Assembly: GCF_000227465.1 (NCBI RefSeq)
Contig: NC_016047.1
Span: 3,886,857 to 3,950,856, forward strand
DNA from: Bacillus spizizenii TU-B-10
GTDB taxonomy: Bacteria; Bacillota; Bacilli; Bacillales; Bacillaceae
DNA: 64,000 nucleotides
Reading direction: 5' to 3'
Position 1 is the stretch's first letter. Every line of letters starts with the position of its first letter. The notes beneath the pieces were generated by a model, which saw only the letters and a program-made list of their open reading frames with translations, ran no database searches and was not told the origin of the DNA. Below, piece after piece: positions 26,378 to 37,688 of this stretch. Both the position numbers and the translations under genes were made by a program.

Positions 26378-27915
26378 ATATGACTGCTTTTCTATTATTT
26401 TTAGCAATTGTCGGCCTGACGCTTATCATCACGTATTTTGCCGCGAAGAAGACGAAAACGACGAGTGAGTTTTATACGGCGGGCGGCGGGCTCACCGGTG
26501 TTCAGAATGGACTGGCAATTGCCGGCGACTACATGTCCGCGGCCTCGTTTCTCGGGATTGCCGGAATGATTGCGTTATATGGATTTGATGGATTCTTTTA
26601 CAGCATCGGTTTTCTGGTGGCTTATCTCGTTGTCTTGTACATCGTGGCGGAACCGCTTCGGAATCTTGGGAAGTACACGATGGCGGACATGATTGCGGCT
26701 CGATTTAAAGAAAAGAAAATCCGCGGCGTCGCGGCTCTTAATACCATTGCCATCTCTACTTTTTATATGATCGCCCAACTCGTGGGGGCGGGCGCGCTGA
26801 TCAAACTGCTGCTGGGGCTGGATTATACCGTGGCGGTCCTCATTGTCGGAGTGTTGATGACCATTTATGTCGTGTTTGGCGGCATGATCGCGACAAGCTG
26901 GGTTCAAATTATTAAAGCCGTTTTGCTGATGGCCGGAACACTCGTCATTTCAATCATCGTGTTTTCGAAATTCGGCTTTAACCTCAATACCATGTTTGAG
27001 CAGATGAAAACGGCAACTCCGCTTGGCGCTGATTTCTTAAACCCCGGAAATAAGTACAAGGTGCCGCTGGAGACCTTGTCGTTAAACCTGGCACTCGTGC
27101 TTGGAACTGCCGGGCTCCCGCATATTTTGATCCGGTTTTATACTGTTAAGGATGCCAAGACTGCCCGGACATCCGTTGTGTCAGCGACATGGATTATCGG
27201 TGTGTTTTACATTATGACGGTGTTTCTCGGCTTTGGCGCCGCTGCGTTTGTCGGTTTTGACGCGATTACGGCGGCTGATCAAGCGGGAAATATGGCGGCT
27301 CCGCTTTTAGCGAAAGCGCTCGGGGGAGATTTTCTGTTTGCTTTTGTATCAGCCATCGCCTTTGCTACCATTTTAGCTGTCGTGACAGGATTGGTGCTGT
27401 CTGCCGCCTCAGCATTTGCCCATGATATTTACAGCCAGATTATCAGAAAGGGAGAAGCAACTGAAAAAGAACAGATGAAAGCGGCCAGATGGGCTTCTGT
27501 CGCCGTGTCAGTTCTCTCGATTCTCCTCGCGATTTTTGCACAGTCCTTAAATGTGGCGTTCCTTGTCGCACTTGCGTTTGCGGTGGCGGCCAGCGCAAAC
27601 CTCCCGCTGATTGTGTTTACGGTCTTCTGGAAGAGATTCAATGCTACAGGCGCTTTGTGGGGCAGCCTGACAGGCCTGATCAGCGCGCTTGTGCTTGTAT
27701 CGATGAGCCCTAGTGTGTGGGACCCGTCCGGAGGAGCTATATTTACCGGCGATCCGCTTATTCCGCTTTCTAATCCGGGCATTATTTCCATCCCGCTCGG
27801 CTTCCTCGGTGCATGGATCGGAACGGTGCTGTCGTCAAATAAAACAGTTGATGAAGAGACGTTTGCGGAAATACAGGTGAAGGCACATACTGGCATTCAT
27901 ATGGAACAGGAGTAG
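26374..27915 (+). CDS. ywcA: Sodium:solute symporter YwcA (acetate permease-like)
   Basis: The 513-residue protein has about 13 membrane helices of the SSS family. Marks are TSEFYTAGGGLTGVQNGLAIAGDYMSAASFLG (about 30-60) and GTAGLPHILIRFYTV (about 245), the ActP/MctC monocarboxylate permease pattern. Acetate, pyruvate or a related acid is the likely substrate, by family only. It is coupled to ywcB by an ATGA overlap. The gene ends in a small in-phase GGAGTA reiteration next to the bidirectional terminator. Confidence 0.9.
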   Translation: MNMTAFLLFLAIVGLTLIITYFAAKKTKTTSEFYTAGGGLTGVQNGLAIAGDYMSAASFLGIAGMIALYGFDGFFYSIGFLVAYLVVLYIVAEPLRNLGKYTMADMIAARFKEKKIRGVAALNTIAISTFYMIAQLVGAGALIKLLLGLDYTVAVLIVGVLMTIYVVFGGMIATSWVQIIKAVLLMAGTLVISIIVFSKFGFNLNTMFEQMKTATPLGADFLNPGNKYKVPLETLSLNLALVLGTAGLPHILIRFYTVKDAKTARTSVVSATWIIGVFYIMTVFLGFGAAAFVGFDAITAADQAGNMAAPLLAKALGGDFLFAFVSAIAFATILAVVTGLVLSAASAFAHDIYSQIIRKGEATEKEQMKAARWASVAVSVLSILLAIFAQSLNVAFLVALAFAVAASANLPLIVFTVFWKRFNATGALWGSLTGLISALVLVSMSPSVWDPSGGAIFTGDPLIPLSNPGIISIPLGFLGAWIGTVLSSNKTVDEETFAEIQVKAHTGIHMEQE

Positions 27916-27926
27916 GAGTAGGAGTA

Positions 27927-27956
27927 AAAAAGCTCTCTTGTATAGAGAGCTTTTCC
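27927..27956. terminator. Bidirectional terminator between ywcA and ywbO
   Basis: AAAAGCTCTC-TTGTAT-AGAGAGCTTTT lies between the converging stops, with A and T runs on both sides. Confidence 0.9.
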
Positions 27957-28559
27957 TTACTTTTTCTGCTGTTCGTCAGAAATCGCTTTTTCAAATACGT
28001 CCTTGCCGGCAGCACCCGGTATCACAGTGTCGCCAATGATAAAGGTTGGAACGGCAGTGATGTCGGCCTCTTCATAGGCGTGCTTCAAGGCTTGCCGCTG
28101 CACGTCCTGATATGTTCTTGTTTCAAGTGCGGATTTGAATGAGGCTCCGTCTAACCCCACTTCCTTGGCAAGCTTCGTCAAGATGTCAATGTCGCCGATA
28201 TTTTGGCCCTCTTGGAAAAATGCCTGAAAGACACGGGTGTTGTATTCATGTCCTTTATTGTATTCCTTTGCAAAGTGGAAGCCTTCAAACGCCAGATCTG
28301 TATATGGATGAGGCGAGACGTTTGGAAAATTGATCTCGACTCCTAATTTGTCCGCCATTGGCTGAATCGACGTCTGCCACATGTACTGTTTGGAAGGATC
28401 ATTGACCGGGTCAAGCTGTGGAGATGGGCTTGGGCGCAGCTCAAACGGCATCCACTCGACTTCAACATCCTTTCCTTTTATCGCTTCTTCAAAAGCGGCT
28501 TTTCCAATGAAACAAAATGGGCAGACGTAATCTGAATAAACTTTGATGTGTACTGTCAT
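27957..28559 (-). CDS. ywbO: DsbA/FrnE-family oxidoreductase YwbO
   Basis: The 200-residue thioredoxin-fold protein carries CPFC in SDYVCPFCFIGKAAFEEA (residues about 9-27) and the cis-Pro loop TAVPTFIIG (about 170), as in the FrnE/2-hydroxychromene isomerase branch of DsbA-like proteins. No signal peptide is seen, so it should act in the cytoplasm, possibly on polyketide, quinone or thiol stress substrates. A TGTAAC-N7-GTTACA dyad at 28593-28611 lies in its promoter region. Confidence 0.88.
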   Translation of the reverse strand: MTVHIKVYSDYVCPFCFIGKAAFEEAIKGKDVEVEWMPFELRPSPSPQLDPVNDPSKQYMWQTSIQPMADKLGVEINFPNVSPHPYTDLAFEGFHFAKEYNKGHEYNTRVFQAFFQEGQNIGDIDILTKLAKEVGLDGASFKSALETRTYQDVQRQALKHAYEEADITAVPTFIIGDTVIPGAAGKDVFEKAISDEQQKK

Positions 28560-28592
28560 GATAATCTCCTTTCGTATAGGTTGATTTTAAAC

Positions 28593-28611
28593 TGTAACAA
28601 TGAAAGTTACA
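28593..28611. promoter_or_regulatory. Dyad TGTAAC-N7-GTTACA upstream of ywbO
   Basis: A perfect 6-bp dyad spaced by AATGAAA lies 34 bases before the ywbO start. It has the size and spacing of a dimeric repressor site. No regulator for it is identified. Confidence 0.45.
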
Positions 28612-28623
28612 ACTGTTTTTTTA

Positions 28624-28647
28624 AAAAGAAGCCGATAAAGGCTTCTT

Positions 28648-28649
<2 letters not shown>
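28624..28649 (-). terminator. Terminator of efeUOB
   Basis: On the minus strand AAAAGAAGCC-TTTATC-GGCTTCTTTTT overlaps the efeB stop and ends in a T run. Confidence 0.85.
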
Positions 28650-29916
<1,267 letters not shown>

Positions 29917-31074
29917 TTATAGCACATTCGCAATCTTCGACATGGTTTCAGAAAGAGTCGTCAGCTTTGTGCTCAGCTCTCTGATTTGATCTTCACTTAA
30001 TTTATCATAAGACGTATAGGACTGATCATTTGTTTTGTATTTTGCCATTAAAACTTCAAATTCGCTGAACTCCGTATCCAGTTTTTCCGTCAGGTCAAAG
30101 TGATCTTTAACAAGCGCGCTTTTTACTGTTTGATAAACAGCTTCGGAGCCTTCTACATTCGCCATGAGGTCGACTAAATCGATTCGTGAGTAGCGCTCTT
30201 CTTCTCCCGTGATTTTCGAAATGCCGGCTTCGTTCAGAAGCTCCATCGCGCCTGCTACAATTTGTTCAGGTGTTAATTTCAGTGATTCAATTGAACCGTC
30301 AAGCTCTTTTACATCCTTGAGAAGCTGGTCAGCTGTTGCCTTTTCCCCGGAAATATCTTGATCCTTCCAAATGGCTTTCTCAAGCTTATGGAAACCTGTC
30401 CATTTGTCCCCTTCTTCTACGTCGTTTTCACGGGCATCAATTTTTGGATCAAGATCTCCGAGGCTTTCAGCGATCGGTTCGATTCGCTCGTAATAAACAC
30501 GTGCTTTTCCATATAATGTTTTAGATTTTTCGATATCGCCGGATTTGACGGCGCTTGTAAATGCTTCAGTCGCTTTGACAAGCTGATCGCTCTGCTCTTT
30601 GACATAGTCTTTATATTCGTCCGCTGCTTTTGCCAGCTGATCGCTTGCCTTTTTGCTGCTCTTCTTCGCTTCTGTCAAGTCCTCTAAGGACGCTTTCAGC
30701 GACTCGGATTCTGTCTTGATTTTGTCTGTATCCGGTTTGTCTTTCTGCGCTTCTGTATAGATGGGCTGAAGGTGCTTTTCGATCTCTGTATATTCGAACG
30801 GATAGTCGCCGCGAATATCATTTTCAAAGGAAAGCCAGTAGCTGTTTAACTCTTTCCCCTTCTTTTCAATCTCTTTTTGGTCGCCTTTTTCCGCTGAATC
30901 ATTCAGCTTGGAAATGATGGTCTCCATTTTATCTACGGATGCGGTGATCTCTTTAGTGACCCCGCTTTTTTCAGATGAAGCTTTTTCTTTGGATGAAGAT
31001 GTGTCATTGGCTCCGCAACCTGCACACAGCGCAAGGATGCATCCGGCTGATACAGCGATTTTTGTGAAATTCAT
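29917..31074 (-). CDS. efeO: Iron-binding lipoprotein EfeO/EfeM (YwbM)
   Basis: The 385-residue lipoprotein has a lipobox ending LALCAGCGAND (Cys near 20) and an imelysin-like M75 domain with HKLEKAIW (about 235), the HxxE-type metal site. It has no N-terminal cupredoxin domain, so it is of the shorter EfeM type. It binds iron outside the cell and hands it to EfeU. Its start overlaps the efeU stop by four bases. Confidence 0.94.
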   Translation of the reverse strand: MNFTKIAVSAGCILALCAGCGANDTSSSKEKASSEKSGVTKEITASVDKMETIISKLNDSAEKGDQKEIEKKGKELNSYWLSFENDIRGDYPFEYTEIEKHLQPIYTEAQKDKPDTDKIKTESESLKASLEDLTEAKKSSKKASDQLAKAADEYKDYVKEQSDQLVKATEAFTSAVKSGDIEKSKTLYGKARVYYERIEPIAESLGDLDPKIDARENDVEEGDKWTGFHKLEKAIWKDQDISGEKATADQLLKDVKELDGSIESLKLTPEQIVAGAMELLNEAGISKITGEEERYSRIDLVDLMANVEGSEAVYQTVKSALVKDHFDLTEKLDTEFSEFEVLMAKYKTNDQSYTSYDKLSEDQIRELSTKLTTLSETMSKIANVL

Positions 31075-32516
31075 TTTGTCAGTTCCTTTCCGTTTGTAAA
31101 ATGTTTTGCCATTTCTGAGACAAGCGCAATCAGTAAAAAGAGTAAAATCAGCAATTGTGGAATCGTACTGTACACGGACGGATAAATTCCAAGCACCGAT
31201 ACAGACGGCAGCCAGCTCTCCGCATCAGACGGGAGAATGCCCGCCAGCTGAAGGCTGTGAACGCCTGTTCCGAGAAATTTCACGCACATATACAGGACGA
31301 CCGCCATGGACAGCAGGAAAAACGGCTTTAATGGAATACGCATTCCGAGCTTGATCATTAAAACACCGACGATGACGAGAACAATAAGCCCCGCGGCAGT
31401 TCCGCCGATCAGTTCAGTGAGCGGAAGCTTCCCGACAAGCCCGATGAAAAAAATGACTGTTTCGAGCCCTTCTCTTACAACTGCCAGAAATGCAATGAGC
31501 GCAAAGGAAAGCAGGCTTCGTTTTTTCAGTGCCTGTGACTTCTGGATATTGATTTTTTCTCTCCATTTATCCATTGAGGCGTTTCTGTGCAGCCACACCC
31601 CGACATATAAAAGCATGACAGCCGACAGTACGCCGGTAATTCCGCCAAGCAAGAAGTTGTTTTCTCCGAATACGCTGGAAGAGAATAAAAGCGTGACACC
31701 GATGCCGGCTGTCAGGGACACAACCATTCCGGCGGACGCCCCGCCCCAGATCCATGCCGAGGAACGCGTGACACGGGCTTTCTTTGTCATGGTTAAAAGC
31801 GCCCCGATGACTAGCAGGGCCTCCATCCCTTCACGAATCGGGATCAGCGCAGCATCCCACCAGCTGTAGCTGCTTGAAGCGATCGGCTCGAGCAATTGAA
31901 TCATTTCGTCAATTTGCTTTGATACCTTTTCGGGATGGCTGCCGATCTCAGCTTTCATCAGCGCCAGGTTTTCCTCTGATCTCGTATAGGCTTCTTTCGA
32001 TTGGGAAACGACGTCTCCCTCAACAGCGAGCCAGGATGTAATTAAATTGTCGATTGCAGATGACGCTTCATCCAATTGTTTTTTTTCTATTAACTGTTTT
32101 GTGTCTTTCAGGCTTTGTATATAGGCTGTTAAGGACGCCCTTGATTGACCCGAGGATGTCTTTTTCAGCACGACAGCCTGCTGATAGGTTTCTAAATGGG
32201 AAGAAAGCTCTTCAAGCTGTGTTTTGAGCTTGTCTGCGTCTTGATTAATAAAAGAAAGAGAAATCATCGCGATATTTGAGTCCATTTTGCTGTGGGAAGA
32301 TAGATTTTCTTTCTTAATAGAAGGTTCTTCTTTTTTCCACTTTGCCTTGAATGTTTCAAACGTTTGTTGTGCCGAGTCCATATCTCCGCCTTTTACGGCT
32401 TCGATCATTTGCTTGTTTAATTGAATCAGCGCAGCAATCGGATCGTCTTCCGCATGTGCCGCAGAACCGAAAACCATCAACAAGCTAAATAAAATAAGCG
32501 CCAGCCCCCGAGTCAT
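31071..32516 (-). CDS. efeU: Ferric iron permease EfeU (YwbL)
   Basis: The 481-residue protein has a signal sequence, an extracytoplasmic helical domain of about 210 residues, and an FTR1-type permease with two REGxE motifs: REGMEALLVIGA (about 235) and REGLETVIFF (about 350). These carry Fe3+ across the membrane. ATG 32516 (MTRGLALILF) lies 6 bases after AGGAGG and is preferred over 32519 and the upstream 32546-type starts, which overlap the Fur box. It is first in efeUOB. Confidence 0.94.
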   Translation of the reverse strand: MTRGLALILFSLLMVFGSAAHAEDDPIAALIQLNKQMIEAVKGGDMDSAQQTFETFKAKWKKEEPSIKKENLSSHSKMDSNIAMISLSFINQDADKLKTQLEELSSHLETYQQAVVLKKTSSGQSRASLTAYIQSLKDTKQLIEKKQLDEASSAIDNLITSWLAVEGDVVSQSKEAYTRSEENLALMKAEIGSHPEKVSKQIDEMIQLLEPIASSSYSWWDAALIPIREGMEALLVIGALLTMTKKARVTRSSAWIWGGASAGMVVSLTAGIGVTLLFSSSVFGENNFLLGGITGVLSAVMLLYVGVWLHRNASMDKWREKINIQKSQALKKRSLLSFALIAFLAVVREGLETVIFFIGLVGKLPLTELIGGTAAGLIVLVIVGVLMIKLGMRIPLKPFFLLSMAVVLYMCVKFLGTGVHSLQLAGILPSDAESWLPSVSVLGIYPSVYSTIPQLLILLFLLIALVSEMAKHFTNGKELTK

Positions 32517-32533
32517 CATGCTCCTCCTATAAT

Positions 32534-32548
32534 TGAAAATGATTATCA
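32534..32548. promoter_or_regulatory. Fur box of efeUOB
   Basis: TGAAAAT-G-ATTATCA matches the 7-1-7 Fur consensus TGATAAT-N-ATTATCA with a single change and lies directly in front of the efeU ribosome site. Repression by Fur under iron sufficiency is expected. Confidence 0.9.
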
Positions 32549-32625
32549 TTGTATAACATAATCATAGCCAGTTCCTGTTCTTTGTCAATTAAAATTTGAA
32601 GGTCTGAAAACCTTGATATAAAGCA

Positions 32626-32656
32626 AAAAGGCTGTCCTTTATAGAACAGCCTTTTG
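32626..32656 (-). terminator. Terminator of thiM-thiE
   Basis: AAAAGGCTGT-TCTATAAAGG-ACAGCCTTTTT on the minus strand ends in a T run shortly after the thiE stop. Confidence 0.87.
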
Positions 32657-32671
32657 AAGGAAGAAGAACGT

Positions 32672-34155
<1,484 letters not shown>

Positions 34156-34162
34156 GTTTGCA

Positions 34163-35068
34163 TCATCCTTTACTCTCTTTTTTTGGGTCCCATAAATACG
34201 ATTTCGTATGTTCGAGCCAAGCTCTGGCCGCAAAGGACAAGTAGCGGTCTTTTCTCCAAATAATGGCGAGGTGCCAAGGGATGACCGGATCGACAAGCGG
34301 AATGACTTTCACTTTTTCCGGGTCAAGTCCGCGGCAGATTCGTTCCGGCAAAAGCCCGATTCCAAGGTTGGCTGACACCATCTCACTGATAAAATCCCAT
34401 TGTGAGGTTTCATAAATGATATGAGGCCGGAATCCAGCTTTGATACATTCTGTCATAATTCGATTGTGCAGGACAAAATCCTCCCTGAAGAAAATAAAAG
34501 GCTCGTCCTTCAACTCACGCAGCCTGCACTCTTTTTCGCCTGCCAGCCGGTGGGAAGGATGAACGACAAGCATTAAGGTTTCTTTTACGATTGTAAACGA
34601 ATGAAAGATGTCTTCGTTTGCAGGAAGAACGACAACGCCGATATCAAGTGAACCGTCCCCGACACCTTCTTGGACTTTTATAGAACCGTCTTCGACTAGC
34701 TGAAAGGTGATATTCGGATAGTTTTCACGGAAATCGCCGAGCACTCTCGGAAAAAATCCCGATCCAATCATCGGCGGCAGTCCAATCCGTACGTGCCCTT
34801 TCTTGACCTCCATAATATCATTTAATTCTGACGTCAGGTTTTGAAATGATTTAATAATTTCCTGCGCCTGCACATACATGCTCTGGCCGGCGTCAGTCAG
34901 ATCCACCTGCCTGCCGTTTCGGTAAAACAGTTCAATCCCGAGTTCTTCTTCTAAATTTTTGATCATTTTTGATATCGTCGGCTGAGAAACATAAAGGGAT
35001 TGGGAAGCCTTCGTAAAGCTTTTTAAACGGGCGACTTCCAAGAAATATGTTAAATGGCGGATATCCAT
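34163..35068 (-). CDS. ywbI: LysR-family regulator YwbI
   Basis: The 301-residue protein has the LysR N-terminal HTH ([44 protein letters not shown]-like region, residues 1-45) and a periplasmic-binding-type effector domain. ATG 35068 lies after AAAGGGTG. The upstream ATG at 35092 is ignored. It is divergent from ywbHG, the CidA/LrgA and CidB/LrgB-type pair, and is known or expected to activate it (CidR-like). It also heads the thiM-thiE genes, an odd coupling of regulation and vitamin salvage. Confidence 0.93.
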   Translation of the reverse strand: MDIRHLTYFLEVARLKSFTKASQSLYVSQPTISKMIKNLEEELGIELFYRNGRQVDLTDAGQSMYVQAQEIIKSFQNLTSELNDIMEVKKGHVRIGLPPMIGSGFFPRVLGDFRENYPNITFQLVEDGSIKVQEGVGDGSLDIGVVVLPANEDIFHSFTIVKETLMLVVHPSHRLAGEKECRLRELKDEPFIFFREDFVLHNRIMTECIKAGFRPHIIYETSQWDFISEMVSANLGIGLLPERICRGLDPEKVKVIPLVDPVIPWHLAIIWRKDRYLSFAARAWLEHTKSYLWDPKKESKG

Positions 35069-35173
35069 GGGTTTCACCCTTTCTATAGACAAAAGGAATA
35101 CTTATTATTCTTTATATATATTTTACCTATAGAGAGACCTTATGTACAATATGAATATAAGGGAGGCATCAAT

Positions 35174-35560
35174 ATGAAAAAACTGTTGCTAACCGTTATT
35201 CAAATCGCTCTGTTATTTATATTTGCTCGGCTGATTAATTGGGTGACAGCCCTTCTTCATATAAATATTCCCGGCAGTATAATTGGGATTGTGATACTCT
35301 TCACATTATTACACTTTAAAATCATCAAGCTTGAATGGATAGAGCTTGGCGCGGCGTGGCTTCTCGGGGAGCTGCTTTTATTTTTTATCCCGTCTGCCGT
35401 CGGAGTGATTGAATACGGAGACATTATGTCGAAATTTGGTGTCAGCATTCTGCTTGTTGTCATCATCAGCACATTTGTCGTGATGGTGTCTACAGGAACG
35501 CTTACACAAATCATTGCAAAAAGAAAGGAGAAAAAACATACGTGTTCATCGGAATTGTAA
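35174..35560 (+). CDS. ywbH: CidA/LrgA holin-like protein YwbH
   Basis: The 128-residue protein has four membrane segments of the LrgA family: a basic start (MKKLLLTVIQIALLFIFARL), the PGSIIGIVILFTLL motif (about 33-46) and GELLLFFIPSAVGVIEY (about 75). ATG 35174 lies after GGGAGG. The upstream in-frame ATG is inside the ywbI leader. It overlaps ywbG by 19 bases. Such pairs are now linked to pyruvate/acetate-associated transport and programmed lysis. Confidence 0.94.
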   Translation: MKKLLLTVIQIALLFIFARLINWVTALLHINIPGSIIGIVILFTLLHFKIIKLEWIELGAAWLLGELLLFFIPSAVGVIEYGDIMSKFGVSILLVVIISTFVVMVSTGTLTQIIAKRKEKKHTCSSEL

Positions 35561-36219
35561 GTTTGTTTTTAACGGTTTTGGTGTATTTAGGAGCAAAAAA
35601 GGTATATCAACGCTTTCCGCGTGTCTATACGTCGCCGCTATTGGTGACGCCCGCTGTGTTAGTCGGTCTGCTGCTGCTGGTGAATGTCCCGTACGAGTCA
35701 TATAATCTCGGCGGCGGATTGCTGACCGATATGCTTCAGCCGGCCACCGTGGCATTCGCGATCCCGCTTTATAAATATTTCCCTGTTTTAAAGAAATACG
35801 CAGTGGAAATTATTTTGAATGTGGCCGTCGGTTCATGTATCGCGATTATTTCAACCGCTCTTATTGCGAAATGGCTTCACCTCGGCACCGGCTTAATTGA
35901 CAGCCTCGTCCCGAGATCAGTGACAACGCCGATCGCAATGAACGTATCTGAAATGATCGGCGGAATGCCTGCCGTTACAGCCGTGTTTGTGATTTTAACC
36001 GCTCTGTTCGGCACAGTGATCGGCCCGATAGTCATCCGCTATTTCCGCATTGATAATGAAATTGCGCGGGGCGTGCTGCTCGGCACAAGCGCACACGGCG
36101 CGGGAACGTCAAAAGCATTTGAACTCAGCTCTGTGTCCGGTACGATTTCCAGCGTGTCAATGATCTTAGCTGCGATTATGACGCTTTGCGCAGCGCCGTT
36201 TTTACTTTCATTTATGTAA
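35542..36219 (+). CDS. ywbG: CidB/LrgB-family membrane protein YwbG
   Basis: The 225-residue protein has about eight membrane segments of the LrgB family. Marks are FPRVYTSPLLVTPAVLVGLLLL, PATVAFAIPLYK (about 72) and RGVLLGTSAHGAGTSKAFEL (about 170-190). It starts at GTG 35542, overlapping ywbH by 19 bases, with AAGGAG about 12 bases upstream, so it is probably coupled to ywbH. A terminator follows at 36221-36254. Confidence 0.93.
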   Translation: MFIGIVSLFLTVLVYLGAKKVYQRFPRVYTSPLLVTPAVLVGLLLLVNVPYESYNLGGGLLTDMLQPATVAFAIPLYKYFPVLKKYAVEIILNVAVGSCIAIISTALIAKWLHLGTGLIDSLVPRSVTTPIAMNVSEMIGGMPAVTAVFVILTALFGTVIGPIVIRYFRIDNEIARGVLLGTSAHGAGTSKAFELSSVSGTISSVSMILAAIMTLCAAPFLLSFM

Positions 36220-36220
36220 G

Positions 36221-36254
36221 AAAAAACTGTCCTCTTAAGGGCAGTTTTTTTTAT
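36221..36254 (+). terminator. Terminator of ywbHG
   Basis: AAACTGTCC-TCTTAA-GGGCAGTTT is followed by a long T run after the ywbG stop. Confidence 0.9.
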
Positions 36255-36325
36255 GTGCTTCCCCTTATTGAAAAGCTGGCGGATTCCAATATAATGTAAT
36301 TTGTGGATACCAAAGGAGGCACCCC

Positions 36326-37422
36326 ATGCACAACTTGCAGGTGAGACGGCATTACGCCGCGTTAAGAGGTTTTTATTTGTTTGCTTTTCTTGGCACGGGC
36401 AGCATTATTCCCTTACTCAGTATGTATTTAACGAAAGAACAGCATGTAAGCGGATCACAGGTCGGCTTGATCATGTCACTCGGCCCGATTGTGATGATTT
36501 TCTTTCAGCCGTTTTGGGGCATGCTGAGCGACTATACGCAAAAAACGAAAAGCCTGCTGGCGGTTTGCACATCAATCACAGGCATCATGGGATTAGGCTA
36601 TATTGCATTTGACCGCTTTCCTATGTTTATTTTGATTGCAGCCTGTTTTGCAGCCTTTCAAAGCACGATTATTCCATTATCGGACAGCATTTCACTAAGG
36701 TACACACAAGAAACAAACGGCAACTACGGCGGAATCCGCCTGTTTGGTTCTCTCGGCTTCGGCGTCGCAGTGTTTGTCATGGGACAAGTGACGAATCAGC
36801 TGTATCCCATTCACGTGATCTTTATCTTTGGCTGTGCCTTTCTGTGCATTGCCGCCATATTGGCCTCACAAATGCCGGGCCAGCAGAAAAAAAAAAACAA
36901 AGGTCAATATCCGCAAAGGATTCCGGGAGCTTATCACTTTCCGCTATCGGCATTTTATTTTTCATCGGCGTGATTTCGGAAATTCCATTTATGCGATTTG
37001 CCCAAACATTTATAGATAAAATGAGGCTTTTAAACGTCATTATGCTGTCAGGCGGGGTCTCATTATTCAGGTGGGCGCTCTATTTCACAGCGCCTTCATT
37101 ATGGCTCATTTATGCGACGGTCTTTCTTCAGGGAGTGGCCATCGGTTTATTTATCCCCGCGGCGCTTCAATACGTAAAAAAGATTACTCCTAGCCACGTT
37201 GAAGCGACGGCGCTGACCATGTACGCGGCCATCGGCAATGGATTCGGCAACTGGTTCTGTACATTTGCAGGCGGCTACATTTTTGACTACGTGTCCATCT
37301 TCGCAGTCTACTTGCTTTTTGGCATGCTGAGCATAGCAGGCTTTGGGCTGACATTATATTTAATGAAGGCAGAAAAAAACAAAAATACACTTCATCAGCC
37401 GGCTGTTACTTTTAAACCATAA
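36326..37422 (+). pseudogene. ywbF: Broken MFS transporter gene (YwbF-like), frameshift and probable internal deletion
   Basis: The first half (36326-36886) encodes six membrane helices of an HcaT/nucleoside-symporter-like MFS permease behind a good AAAGGAGG site. An 11-A run at 36887-36897 then sends the frame to an early stop at 36973. Removing one A continues as a plausible charged central loop (KKKTKVNIRKGFRELI, frame 36828). The later helices (FFIGVISEIPFMRF onward) lie in a third frame ending at 37422. About 365 codons remain against roughly 400 expected, and helix 7 is missing, pointing to a deletion near 36940-36960. A single sequencing slip would not explain all of this. Confidence 0.75.
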
Positions 37423-37454
37423 TGACTATAATGAAAAAAGAAAGGATGTGCGCT

Positions 37455-37652
37455 ATGAACGGGCAAGAGCGAAGCAGCATTTCAAAAGGATTACAGGTGG
37501 ATATTGTATTGAAAGCAGATCAAAAAACAGGAAAACTGACGCGAGGGACAGTGAAGGATATTTTGACGAAATCGAGCTTTCATCCGCACGGCATTAAAGT
37601 CCGGCTTGAAGATGGCCGCATCGGCCGCGTCCAGAAAATCATTTCTACATAG
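37455..37652 (+). CDS. ywbE: Small conserved protein YwbE
   Basis: This 65-residue protein is of the YwbE family: ISKGLQVDIVLKADQKTGKL, then TRGTVKDILTKSSFHPHGIK and VRLEDGRIGRVQKI. It is a small beta-rich fold, found in many bacteria, with unknown function. ATG 37455 lies after AAAGGATG. An upstream in-frame ATG overlaps the end of ywbF. A terminator follows. Confidence 0.9.
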   Translation: MNGQERSSISKGLQVDIVLKADQKTGKLTRGTVKDILTKSSFHPHGIKVRLEDGRIGRVQKIIST

Positions 37653-37653
37653 A

Positions 37654-37688
37654 AAAAAGCTGCTCCTGAACAGGGCAGCTTTATTTTT
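37654..37688. terminator. Bidirectional terminator between ywbE and ywbD
   Basis: AAAGCTG ... CAGCTTT with a 13-base inner part (CTCCTGAACAGGG, itself able to pair TCCTG/CAGGG) is flanked by A and T runs between the two converging stops. Confidence 0.82.

Noticed and set aside
31306-31869. 187-codon open frame antisense to efeU
   Set aside because: It mirrors the EfeU transmembrane region. Its composition is low-complexity Ser/Pro/Thr without a domain.
32534-32548. Upstream efeU start that would lengthen the protein by 11 residues
   Set aside because: It would place the Fur box and the AGGAGG site inside the coding region. ATG 32516 is at the correct distance from AGGAGG.
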